Assembly: GCA_019794795.1 (NCBI GenBank)
Contig: JAIMFC010000008.1
Coordinates: forward strand, 62,001-126,000
DNA from: Streptococcus gallolyticus
GTDB lineage: Bacteria; Bacillota; Bacilli; Lactobacillales; Streptococcaceae
Length of the DNA: 64,000 bases
Reading direction: 5' to 3'
Part shown: one piece after another, positions 9,032 through 16,115 of the stretch
How the letters are laid out: each line of letters begins with the position of its first letter
How positions within the stretch are numbered: the first letter of the stretch is position 1
Notes under the pieces: generated by a model
The model's input: the letters and a program-made list of their open reading frames with translations, nothing else
The model's database searches: none
What the model was told of the DNA's origin: nothing
Translations under genes and position numbers: made by a program

Positions 9032-9763
9032 ATGAATATTTTTGTTTTAGAAGACAGTATTGCACAGCAAAGTATAATGGAAAAAATCCTATTAGAAGTA
9101 ATCACTAGTAATGGATTGGATTATGATGGTTTAGAAATCTTTGGGCGACCAAGTCAGTTACTAGAGTCTATTGTTGGGAAAGGTGCCCATCAATTATTTT
9201 TCTTGGACCTCGAATTGCATTCAGAGGTAGAAAAGGGGATTGAAGTAGCACAGAAAATACGGGCGACAGATCCCTATGCAGTTATTGTATTTGTAACAAC
9301 GCATTCCGAGTTAATGCCACTTGCATTTCGTAGTCAAGTAGCTGCTTTGGACTATATAGATAAAGACCTTGAAATGGACACATTTAAGCAGAGAATAGAA
9401 GAGGTTCTGTTACGAGTCTCAAAAAATCTTGGACAGACTCCCTCCGAACATTTCTTGCAAATTGATTCTCCAAATGCAAAATTTCAAATTCCCATCAAGG
9501 ATATTTTGTATCTTGAAACCTCTCCTTTACCTCATAGAGTTGTTCTGCATACTGATAAGGAGCGAATTGAATTTTGGGGAAAATTAACAGATATTGCTGC
9601 GAAGGAGCCGCGCTTGATTCAATGCCATAGGTCCTATGTTGTTAATCCTCAGAATGTCCGACATCTTGATAAAAAAAATAGAATCCTTTATTTTGACAAT
9701 GGAGCATCCTGTATTGTTTCTAGAGTCAAGTTAGCAGAAATGCTAGGGGCTCTTCAGGAGTAG
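9032..9763 (+). CDS. LytTR-type response regulator (AgrA/FasA/BlpR class)
   Basis: An N-terminal receiver domain (residues 1-125) has acidic residues ED at 7-8 and the phospho-acceptor Asp59 in LFFLDLEL. A LytTR DNA-binding domain follows (about residues 140-240), with the conserved segments DILYLET, HRSYVVNP and the C-terminal SRVKL. Regulators of this class bind direct repeats about 21 bp apart. Exactly such a pair lies at 11212-11245, downstream of the partner kinase. GAGAGGAG is 17 bases before the ATG, unusually far, and no alternative start exists. The kinase gene follows after 11 bases. Confidence 0.92.
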   Translation: MNIFVLEDSIAQQSIMEKILLEVITSNGLDYDGLEIFGRPSQLLESIVGKGAHQLFFLDLELHSEVEKGIEVAQKIRATDPYAVIVFVTTHSELMPLAFRSQVAALDYIDKDLEMDTFKQRIEEVLLRVSKNLGQTPSEHFLQIDSPNAKFQIPIKDILYLETSPLPHRVVLHTDKERIEFWGKLTDIAAKEPRLIQCHRSYVVNPQNVRHLDKKNRILYFDNGASCIVSRVKLAEMLGALQE

Positions 9764-9774
9764 TAGGTGAGACA

Positions 9775-11124
9775 ATGGAGTTTTGTTTGTTTTTAAGCTA
9801 TCTGAGTTTGCTCATCAATGCGATTATTCCCATTTATTTGATTGCAAAAATTATGAAAAAACAGCTGACTCTAAAACATTATCTGATAGGAATCTCTATC
9901 AGAGTGTGTGCCAATATTTTATGTGTAGAGTTAGGTGCTTTTATTCCAATAGATTGGTATAATATATATTCTATTCCTCTGGAAATGTCCCTATTTGTGT
10001 TTCTTATCGAGCCAGGGATCGATCGAAATTTGATTGTTTTTTCAGCCCTGTTTCCATACACTTTCTATAGTCTAGTATCGCAGATTTTTTACCTTTTTCT
10101 CATTCCGGCAGTCTACTTATCAGAACAGGTTTATCTTGATAGTGGTGGGGTTAGTATTCTAGTTTCTCTACTTTCAACTGTATTTTTGCTGAGTTTTTTG
10201 CATTGGGGAGGGTATGATTTCTCACTGGTAAGTTCTGTCTTAAAAGAGGAGAAGCAAAATAAATTGTTGCTGCGGATGAATTTATCCATGATTGCTTATT
10301 ATATGCTAGACCAACATTTGCTTTATGTTTCTTATAAGTACAATCGAGATACCACCATTCACAGTCAACTGGTTGTAGTTGCCTATCTCTTGATTTTTAT
10401 GTTTTTTGTCAATCAATTGGACCGAACCTATCGGGAACGAATTCAAGAGCAGTTGTCCTTTCAAAAAAAGATTCAAATGGACCAATTACATGTCTACACT
10501 CAACAGATTGAAACGCTCTATAAGGAAGTACGGGGCTTTCGTCATGATTATTCAAATATTTTGCGGACCTTGAAACTAGGCATTGTTGAAAAAAATATAG
10601 CCATTATAGAAGATGTTTTTGATAGGGTGTTGAAGGACTCTAACAAACCCTTTCAGGAATCAAAATTTGAAGTGGGAAGACTGGTCAACATTCAGGAAAA
10701 TGCTTTTAAGAGTTTATTGGCTTCTAAATTTATGCAGGCAAGAGAACATGGCGTAGAAATTTCCTTAGAAATTCCAAGAGAAATCCAGCCACGAGGAATG
10801 GAGTTGATAGATTTTATACTAGTTGTGGCTAGTTTTTTAGACAATGCTATTGAAGAAGCTGCGTTAACCGAAGAAAAGAAAATTTCTTTTGCATTCTTTC
10901 AACAGGGGCAGCAGCAAGTCGTTGCAATTGAAAATTCTTGCCAAATGGAATCTAAACCAATTGCTGAACTTTACAAATACGGTAAGAGCAGTAAGGGGCA
11001 AGGTCGCGGAATTGGTCTGGTCAATGTGAAAACTATTTTAGAAAAATACCCTCAAGTCTTTTTGCGGACAACTAGTGAGGATTTTCAGTTTTGTCAGACA
11101 GTTGTTATTCATTTAGAAAATTAA
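9775..11124 (+). CDS. Sensor histidine kinase of the AgrC/ComD/FasC (HPK10) class
   Basis: The product has 449 residues. About six membrane helices fill residues 1-215, as in peptide-sensing kinases. A coiled segment (216-250) leads to the phospho-acceptor His257 in FRHDYSN. The catalytic domain has the N-box FLDNAIEEA (354-362) and the G-box GQGRGIGLVN (about 408-417). It forms an operon with the response regulator. No AgrB-like processing protease, AgrD-like precursor or double-glycine peptide gene is adjacent, so the ligand is unknown. This RR-HK-RNA order resembles fas and agr loci. Confidence 0.92.
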   Translation: MEFCLFLSYLSLLINAIIPIYLIAKIMKKQLTLKHYLIGISIRVCANILCVELGAFIPIDWYNIYSIPLEMSLFVFLIEPGIDRNLIVFSALFPYTFYSLVSQIFYLFLIPAVYLSEQVYLDSGGVSILVSLLSTVFLLSFLHWGGYDFSLVSSVLKEEKQNKLLLRMNLSMIAYYMLDQHLLYVSYKYNRDTTIHSQLVVVAYLLIFMFFVNQLDRTYRERIQEQLSFQKKIQMDQLHVYTQQIETLYKEVRGFRHDYSNILRTLKLGIVEKNIAIIEDVFDRVLKDSNKPFQESKFEVGRLVNIQENAFKSLLASKFMQAREHGVEISLEIPREIQPRGMELIDFILVVASFLDNAIEEAALTEEKKISFAFFQQGQQQVVAIENSCQMESKPIAELYKYGKSSKGQGRGIGLVNVKTILEKYPQVFLRTTSEDFQFCQTVVIHLEN

Positions 11125-11138
11125 GATTTGCTATGTGG

Positions 11139-11167
11139 AACCGGTATCACTTGATACTGGTTTTTTT
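11139..11167 (+). terminator. Terminator of the two-component operon
   Basis: The 10-bp stem AACCGGTATC/GATACTGGTT has one G-T pair and an ACTT loop, followed by five more T. It separates the kinase gene from the RNA promoter. Confidence 0.9.
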
Positions 11168-11211
11168 ATATATTAATAGATAAAAAATAGGAGAAAAAAG
11201 AAAACTACTTA

Positions 11212-11278
11212 ACCGTTTAGGAAATGAGAGCTACAATTTAGGAAATAGATAAGCATGAGCTTCTTTATTTGATATAAT
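11212..11278 (+). promoter_or_regulatory. Tandem LytTR box and activator-type promoter of the intergenic RNA
   Basis: Two direct repeats, ACCGTTTAGGAAA (from 11212) and ACAATTTAGGAAA (from 11233), are exactly 21 bp apart, two helical turns. This is the layout bound by AgrA, ComE and BlpR family regulators. A consensus -10 TATAAT is at 11273-11278. The -35 position (11250-11255, TAAGCA) is poor and lies just after the second box, as in promoters that depend on an activator. The obvious regulator is the LytTR protein encoded at 9032-9763. Confidence 0.75.
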
Positions 11279-11305
11279 TCCAATGTCGGGTAAAGATACA
11301 AGGTA

Positions 11306-11350
11306 ATGAAAAAATATGACCTGTCTCATTTGAAAATAGAGAATAGGTAG
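11306..11350 (+). CDS. Possible 14-residue peptide inside the RNA
   Basis: An ATG with AAGG only two bases upstream opens MKKYDLSHLKIENR. The frame sits in the loop of the 5' helix 11291-11299/11353-11361. In position it recalls the short hld frame inside RNAIII. Spacing of the ribosome site is poor and there is no recognised family, so it may not be translated. Confidence 0.2.
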   Translation: MKKYDLSHLKIENR

Positions 11351-11387
11351 CAGTATCTTTAAACTGGCCATAGATTGGTTCTAGATG

Positions 11388-11444
11388 TGACAACCTTACT
11401 GTTGTACCTATTTTGGGGTTCTAGGTGCTACAGTAAGCTTGTCA
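11388..11444 (+). repeat. Hairpin copy A with G-rich loop
   Basis: A 23-position stem (21 pairs, mismatches at 11394/11438 and 11403/11429) has an 11-base loop TTTTGGGGTTC. It can be extended by CTAG on both sides (11381 and 11446). Copy B is at 11545-11602. Confidence 0.8.
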
Positions 11445-11516
11445 ACTAGTATTGAAAAGAAAAATAGATTCTAAGCGTTTATTATGCAAAATAAGCTATG
11501 GAAGGTATTTTCATAC

Positions 11517-11588
11517 ATGGCTAAAGATGAAGGTAGTCGGGATATGACAACTTTACTCATGTACTTGTTTTTGGGGTTACAAGTATAA
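11517..11588 (+). CDS. Possible 23-residue hydrophobic-tailed peptide inside the RNA
   Basis: ATG 11517 follows GGAAGG (11500-11505) by 11 bases. The peptide starts MAKDEGSRD and ends in a hydrophobic MTTLLMYLFLGLQV. The start codon lies in the stem 11494-11503/11510-11522, and the second half overlaps hairpin copy B. The same frame in copy A reads DVTTLLLYLFWG but lacks a ribosome site. It could be a signal or toxin-like peptide, or only a by-product of the hairpin sequence. Confidence 0.25.
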   Translation: MAKDEGSRDMTTLLMYLFLGLQV

Positions 11589-11602
11589 GAGCAAGGTTGC
11601 CA
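11545..11602 (+). repeat. Hairpin copy B with G-rich loop
   Basis: A 23-position stem (20 pairs) has a 12-base loop TTTTTGGGGTTA. Relative to copy A, several pairs change on both sides and stay paired: 11401/11431 G-C becomes 11558/11589 C-G, 11408/11424 C-G becomes 11565/11582 U-A, and 11410/11422 A-U becomes 11567/11580 G-C. Confidence 0.8.
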
Positions 11603-11814
11603 GCTGGCTCAATGTCCTAATTTTATATTCTCCATGGAATTGAGAAGCGTAGTGGTAGCCGTTTTGGTGTACGTGGTGTGTTTAGATGTTTTAGTTTGTT
11701 TGGTGAGCTGAAAATTTGTCTAAGGTAAGATGTGTCTATAGTTTGGAGGATTGGCACATCTTACGCACCACAAATAAGATACGTCAGTCAGAGATTTATA
11801 AATAGAGCGAGTGG

Positions 11815-11847
11815 CTTCTGTTCATAGGCGATGAGCAGAAGTTTTTT
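11815..11847 (+). terminator. Terminator of the intergenic RNA
   Basis: The 11-bp stem CTTCTGTTCAT/ATGAGCAGAAG has one G-T pair and an AGGCG loop, followed by six T. No gene of normal size lies between it and the previous terminator at 11167. Confidence 0.9.
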
Positions 11848-11901
11848 ATATCCATCTGTTTTGAACTTTTACAACTAAATCATGAAAACTCTTTCTGTTT
11901 G

Positions 11902-11910
11902 TGGTAAAAT
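11902..11910 (+). promoter_or_regulatory. Extended -10 promoter of pepV
   Basis: TGGTAAAAT fits the extended -10 pattern TGnTATAAT with one change. It lies 33 bases before the start codon. No good -35 was seen. Confidence 0.45.
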
Positions 11911-11943
11911 AGTATCAATTACTTGTTAGGAAAAGGAGACTGT

Positions 11944-13350
11944 ATGACAGTTGATTTTAAGGCGGAAGTTGAAAAACGACGTGAAGATTTAATGGCTGAT
12001 TTGTGTGCGCTTTTGGAGATCAATTCTGAGCGTGATGATAGCAAGGCAGATGCCCAGCATCCATTTGGACCTGGCCCAGTTAAGGCCTTGGAAAAATTCT
12101 TGGAAATTGCTGCGCGTGACGGTTATGAAACACGTAATGTTGATAATTACGCTGGTCACTTTACTTTTGGTCAAGGTGAGGAAGAACTTGGTATTTTTGC
12201 TCATATGGACGTTGTTCCTGCAGGTTCTGGCTGGGATACAAATCCATACGAGCCAGTTATCAAGGACGGTAAGCTCTTTGCGCGTGGTTCGTCAGATGAC
12301 AAGGGTCCAACAATGGCTTGTTACTATGGCTTGAAAATTATCAAAGAATTGGGCTTGCCAGTTTCAAAACGCGTCCGCTTTGTTGTGGGAACAGATGAAG
12401 AATCAGGCTGGGGTGATATGGATTATTACTTTGCCAATGTTGGTCTTCCAAAACCAGATTTTGGTTTCTCACCAGATGCAGAATTCCCTATCATCAATGG
12501 TGAAAAAGGGAATATCACAGAATACCTTCATTTTGGTAATGAAAATGGTGGTAGCTTCACCTTGCATTCTTTCAAAGGTGGCTTACGCGAAAATATGGTT
12601 CCAGAATCAGCTACAGCAGTCTTTTCAGCAGATGTGACTACAGCAGATTTGCAGGCTAAATTGGACCAATTTACAGCAGAATACGGTATTTCAGCTAACT
12701 TGTCACAAGAAGCAGACCGCTTTAGCTTAACAGTGGTTGGTAAATCAGCCCACGGAGCTCACCCAGAAGCAGGTGTCAACGGTGCGACTTACTTGGCTAA
12801 ATTCCTCAATCAATTTGACTTTGAAGGATCAGCTAAGGCCTATCTAGTTGTAGCTGCAGATGTTCTCTTTGAAGACCATGCAGGTCAACGCTTGGGTGTC
12901 GCTCACACTGATGAGCGTATGGGTTCATTGTCTATGAATGCTGGTGTCTTCAAATTTGATGAAAACCAAGCAGACAACACGATTGCTCTTAACTTCCGTT
13001 ACCCACAAGGAACAGATGCTCAGGCTATCAAGGCAGAGTTGGTTAAATTGGCTGGCGTCGAGGAAGTAACCTTGTCAGTGCACGAGCACACACCTCACTA
13101 TGTGCCAATGGAAGATCCACTTGTGAAGACACTTCTTGATGTGTATGAAAAACAAACAGGTCTTCGCGGTTATGAACAGGTTATCGGCGGTGGTACCTTT
13201 GGTCGTCTCTTGGAGCGTGGTGTTGCTTATGGGGCGATGTTCCCTGGTTATACCGATACTATGCACCAAGCCAATGAATTTATTGATGTAGAAGATCTTT
13301 ATCGCGCAGCAGCGATTTATGCGGAAGCAATTTACGAATTAATCAAGTAG
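11944..13350 (+). CDS. pepV: Dipeptidase PepV (M20 metallopeptidase)
   Basis: The start at 11944 follows AAGGAG by five bases; the longer TTG frame from 11923 would include that site. The product (468 residues) is an M20A di-zinc peptidase. Zinc-site motifs are GIFAHMDVVPAG, FARGSSDDKGP, GTDEESGWGD, SPDAEFP and the C-terminal TDTMHQANE. A dimerisation-like insert with a GKSAHGAHPEAG segment lies between. It cleaves beta-alanyl and general dipeptides in the cytosol, supplying amino acids. Confidence 0.95.
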   Translation: MTVDFKAEVEKRREDLMADLCALLEINSERDDSKADAQHPFGPGPVKALEKFLEIAARDGYETRNVDNYAGHFTFGQGEEELGIFAHMDVVPAGSGWDTNPYEPVIKDGKLFARGSSDDKGPTMACYYGLKIIKELGLPVSKRVRFVVGTDEESGWGDMDYYFANVGLPKPDFGFSPDAEFPIINGEKGNITEYLHFGNENGGSFTLHSFKGGLRENMVPESATAVFSADVTTADLQAKLDQFTAEYGISANLSQEADRFSLTVVGKSAHGAHPEAGVNGATYLAKFLNQFDFEGSAKAYLVVAADVLFEDHAGQRLGVAHTDERMGSLSMNAGVFKFDENQADNTIALNFRYPQGTDAQAIKAELVKLAGVEEVTLSVHEHTPHYVPMEDPLVKTLLDVYEKQTGLRGYEQVIGGGTFGRLLERGVAYGAMFPGYTDTMHQANEFIDVEDLYRAAAIYAEAIYELIK

Positions 13351-13407
13351 GACATGTGCTGGTCATCAGCTAGCCAGACATAGCCTAAGTTTTTACCAAC
13401 ACAAATA

Positions 13408-13430
13408 AGCTGGGGTTCACCTGGCTTTTT
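13408..13430 (+). terminator. Probable terminator after pepV
   Basis: AGCTGGG and CCTGGCT pair with two G-T pairs over a short loop, followed by TTTT. It ends only 22 bases before the next start. Confidence 0.5.
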
Positions 13431-13451
13431 GTGCAAATTGGAGGTGATTCT

Positions 13452-14033
13452 ATGTCAATAGAGACAATCAGACGGGCCATTATGGACGATGCAGACAATC
13501 AATCTTTTACGGCAAGAGGGATTGTTCCGCTCTTTGAAGCGCCTAAAACGGCAGGAATAGTGATTGTCGGTCAGGCACCTGGTATTCGGGCGCAGGAGTC
13601 TGGACTCTATTTTAGGGATCCTTCTGGTGACAATTTGCGAGATTGGATGGGTGTGACAGAAGAAGAGTTTTATGATTCTGGCTTGATTGCTGTTGTTCCG
13701 ATGGATTTCTATTTTCCGGGTGCGGGTAAGTCAGGAGATTTACCTCCGCGAAAAGGCTTTGCTGAGAAATGGCATGGGCAAATTTTACAAGAAATGCCTG
13801 ACATTGAATTGACTATGTTGATTGGACAATATGCCCAGCACTATTATCTTAAGCAGAAAAAGTCTATCAAGGTAACAGACAATGTGCGGCATTTTCATGA
13901 TTTCTTGCCAGACTATTTTCCCCTTGTTCATCCCTCTCCTCGTAACAATATTTGGCAGGCCAAAAATCCTTGGTTTAAACAAGAGGTGTTGCCAAGTTTG
14001 AAAGGGCGAGTTGCAGCGATTCTTAGGGGCTAG
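13452..14033 (+). CDS. Uracil-DNA glycosylase superfamily protein
   Basis: The ATG at 13452 has GGAGGTGA upstream. The 193-residue protein has the two ends of the UDG active site: GQAPGIRAQESGLYF (about residues 40-54) and HPSPRN near residue 160. It resembles the compact single-domain uracil-DNA glycosylase family often found in streptococci alongside classical Ung. The substrate is probably uracil or another deaminated base, but the exact specificity is not evident. Confidence 0.85.
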   Translation: MSIETIRRAIMDDADNQSFTARGIVPLFEAPKTAGIVIVGQAPGIRAQESGLYFRDPSGDNLRDWMGVTEEEFYDSGLIAVVPMDFYFPGAGKSGDLPPRKGFAEKWHGQILQEMPDIELTMLIGQYAQHYYLKQKKSIKVTDNVRHFHDFLPDYFPLVHPSPRNNIWQAKNPWFKQEVLPSLKGRVAAILRG

Positions 14034-14048
14034 GTAAAGGAGGATATG

Positions 14049-14819
14049 ATGAAGAAATGGATATGGTTTTGTAGCCTGTTACTAGGTATATGTTTTCTGT
14101 TTGCTGACCTAAGGGTGAGCGCCAGTGTGCCAGAGAGGCCGATTGGAACGACTGTCTTGGATGAAACAGGCATTTTATCGCAGGAGACGATTGACACTAT
14201 CGACCAAGAAAATCGTAGTTGGGAGGAAACTGACCAACAACTGCAAATTGGTGTTTACATAACAGATCATCTGACAGAGAGCTTGGAAAGTCAGGCCAAT
14301 GCTACTTTTCGTAAGTGGCAGGTTGGATTTTCAGGTACCAATAATGGTGTCCTCCTCTTTATGGCTTTAGAGGACAGAAAATTTCGTCTTGAGACGTCGG
14401 ATAATGCAGCCACTATACTGACAGACGTAGAAGCCAAGCGTATTTTAGAAGCCGCTCGCACCTTTTTCCGAGAAGAGGATTACGATGGTGGTATGGGCTT
14501 TATTGTAGATGCCATTGGCGATGAGTTTTACGGGACAGATCGAGCCCAAACTCGGTTACAAGAGTTTGAGGAAGAAAATGATGATATCGCTGGCACTATC
14601 TTGTTTTTCATTATTATGGGGATTGCTATTGTCATTTACTTTATAGGAAAAGGTGGTGGCCGTGGTGGTGGTTCGGGTTCGGACCTCTTGTGGTGGCTCT
14701 TGCTGTCTTCTTCCAATTCCTCTCATTCCTCCTATGACTCAGATCATGATTCTTGGTCTGGTGGCGGAGATTGGTTCGGAGGCGGCGGAGGTGGCGGTGG
14801 AGCCTCATCTGGCTGGTAA
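14049..14819 (+). CDS. TPM-domain membrane protein with Gly-rich tail
   Basis: An N-terminal signal sequence (about residues 1-25) precedes a TPM domain (about 30-160; start VLDETGILSQETIDTIDQEN). A membrane helix follows at roughly 177-198, then a Gly/Ser-rich tail ending DWFGGGGGGGGASSGW. TPM proteins are extracytoplasmic. The family has been linked to envelope and photosystem maintenance, and its biochemical role in streptococci is unknown. The ATG at 14049 is five bases from AAAGGAGG; the ATG at 14046 is too close. It pairs with the LemA gene downstream, a common partnership. Confidence 0.85.
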   Translation: MKKWIWFCSLLLGICFLFADLRVSASVPERPIGTTVLDETGILSQETIDTIDQENRSWEETDQQLQIGVYITDHLTESLESQANATFRKWQVGFSGTNNGVLLFMALEDRKFRLETSDNAATILTDVEAKRILEAARTFFREEDYDGGMGFIVDAIGDEFYGTDRAQTRLQEFEEENDDIAGTILFFIIMGIAIVIYFIGKGGGRGGGSGSDLLWWLLLSSSNSSHSSYDSDHDSWSGGGDWFGGGGGGGGASSGW

Positions 14820-14860
14820 ATATGTGAGACTGCAAGGAAGCAGTTCAGAAAGGAACTTTT

Positions 14861-15439
14861 ATGAATAAAAAATTATGGTATATTTTAATTCCACTTGCTC
14901 TTATCCTTTTCTTAGGAATAGGAGCGGTCGGGCAGTACAATGGTTTGGTAGATAGCCAGACAGAAGTAGAAACAGCTCAAGCAAATGTGGATACGCAATT
15001 GCAACGTCGTTATGACTTAATTCCAAATGTGGTTTCAGCAGTCAAGGGAGCTATGGAGCATGAGACAGAAGTCTTCACTGCTATTGCAGATGCACGTGCA
15101 AAGATTGGTTCTGCGAGCCGCAATTCAGAAGAATACAAAGAAGCTCAAACCCAGTTGGATTCCGCAGTATCTCGTTTGTTGGTCTTGACGGAAAATTATC
15201 CGCAGTTAAATTCCAACCAGCAGGTTTCAGAATTGATTACGGAGCTAGAGGGAACGGAAAATCGTATCCTAGTAGCTCGTAAAGACTACAATACCGTTGC
15301 CTCTGTCTACAATAAGAAAATTCGTCGCTTCCCAGCTAGCCTTTACGCAGCAGCCTTCGGTTTTGAGAAAGTTGACTTGTTTGAAGCGACCAAAGATGCA
15401 GCAACAACCGTACCAAAAGTTGATTTTGGAAAAGACTAA
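14861..15439 (+). CDS. LemA family protein
   Basis: The 192-residue product has one N-terminal membrane helix (about residues 5-23). The LemA core follows: YNGLVDSQTEVETAQANVD, then QLQRRYDLIPNVVSAVKG, and near the end YNKKIRRFPASLYAAAFGF. LemA proteins form helical bundles outside the membrane. Function is uncertain, but genetic linkage to TPM proteins is widespread. It lies 41 bases after the TPM gene and both end at the terminator at 15492. Confidence 0.92.
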   Translation: MNKKLWYILIPLALILFLGIGAVGQYNGLVDSQTEVETAQANVDTQLQRRYDLIPNVVSAVKGAMEHETEVFTAIADARAKIGSASRNSEEYKEAQTQLDSAVSRLLVLTENYPQLNSNQQVSELITELEGTENRILVARKDYNTVASVYNKKIRRFPASLYAAAFGFEKVDLFEATKDAATTVPKVDFGKD

Positions 15440-15491
15440 TGATATTTATACAGTGAATTTGTTTTACAAAGAAATAGAAAATCATACAAAA

Positions 15492-15537
15492 AACACTCAA
15501 GATAGTGATAAAAAACTATTCTTGGGTGTTCTTTTTT
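15492..15537 (+). terminator. Terminator after lemA
   Basis: The arms AACACTCAAGATAGT and ACTATTCTTGGGTGTT pair with one bulge. A C and six T follow. Confidence 0.85.
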
Positions 15538-15579
15538 AACTATTGCAAATGTAAATGGAAAGAATCGAGATACGATTTA

Positions 15580-15907
15580 CTATTGGTAACTTGCGTCAAG
15601 CAATTCTTGGAATTGTTGTTCCAATTCTTCTAGTGCTTTGATAGAACGTGCTTGGCGAATCAATTTTACAAAGTGTAAGCCAGCTTTTTTAAATTCTGCA
15701 CGATTTGAGTGAGCACTATACACTTCAAATTCTACTTTTTCAACAAGTTCATCTTGTTTAGCTTTGATGGCTTTAAAATTAGAATTTTTTCTGACATGAA
15801 TACGAGACCAATCATAGTTATTGTACGGTGCATTAGCGCTTACGACCGTTGATGATACAGTTACTGCAGTCAATACTGCAAGTGCACATGAAAAATAATT
15901 TTTTCAT
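15580..15907 (-). pseudogene. Small secreted protein, frameshifted in its signal peptide
   Basis: On the minus strand GGAGG (15914-15918) lies six bases before ATG 15905-15907. The next codons run through AAAAAA (15899-15904) and soon hit a stop in that frame. If the run had five A, the frame would read MKNYFSCALAVLTAVTVSST followed by VVSANA, a textbook signal peptide fused to the open frame 15580-15873. The mature part (about 75 residues) is charged and helical, with no family recognised. It may be a slippage-controlled, recently broken or misread gene. Without the shift the only starts are internal and lack a ribosome site. Confidence 0.7.
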
Positions 15908-16057
15908 GATTTTCCTCCATATTTTTTTCCTAACTAGATAGGTAACCTTATCATAACATAGTCGTGATGGGTCTTCTATGGATGTTTTTATAAAATATTA
16001 TATCGCTTTTTTCTTAAAAAGGTAAAGAAAACAGTAAGGGAGCATTTTGGGAAGATA

Positions 16058-16094
16058 AAAAGAGGCTTGTATCTGTGCAAAACGAGCCTCTTTT
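16058..16094 (-). terminator. Terminator of mnmE
   Basis: On the minus strand the arms AAAAGAGGCTCGT and ACAAGCCTCTTTT pair over an 11-base loop and run into T-rich sequence, 20 bases after the mnmE stop. Confidence 0.8.
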
Positions 16095-16115
16095 AAAGGA
16101 TATTTATAAAAATGT

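Larger units (their letters stand above)
11285..11847 (+). ncRNA. Putative RNAIII/FasX-like structured regulatory RNA
   Basis: This stretch of about 800 bases between the kinase and pepV has no gene of normal size, but it has a promoter, dense secondary structure and a terminator. Helices visible by eye are: 11291-11299 with 11353-11361 (9 bp, enclosing a 14-codon frame); 11388-11410 with 11422-11444; 11494-11503 with 11510-11522 (holding a start codon); 11545-11567 with 11580-11602; 11608-11617 with 11636-11644; 11725-11736 with 11753-11764; and 11673-11679 closing on 11765-11771. Two hairpins are diverged copies with a conserved UUUUGGGGUU loop. The predicted transcript is about 560 nt. The 5' end is set from the -10 box and has not been tested. 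Confidence 0.65.

Noticed and set aside
11372..11449. Copy A read as a peptide gene (VTTLLLYLFWG frame)
   Set aside because: No Shine-Dalgarno and only TTG or GTG as starts; the two-sided base changes between copies favour an RNA-structure reading.
11411..11576. GGGG runs as part of a G-quadruplex
   Set aside because: Only one GGGG per hairpin, 150 bases apart, each in a loop flanked by a long stem; four nearby G-runs are not present.
14641..14835. Antisense and frame-shifted open frames over the Gly-rich tail of the TPM protein
   Set aside because: Low-complexity GGN repeats open all frames; only the TPM frame has a start signal and domain.
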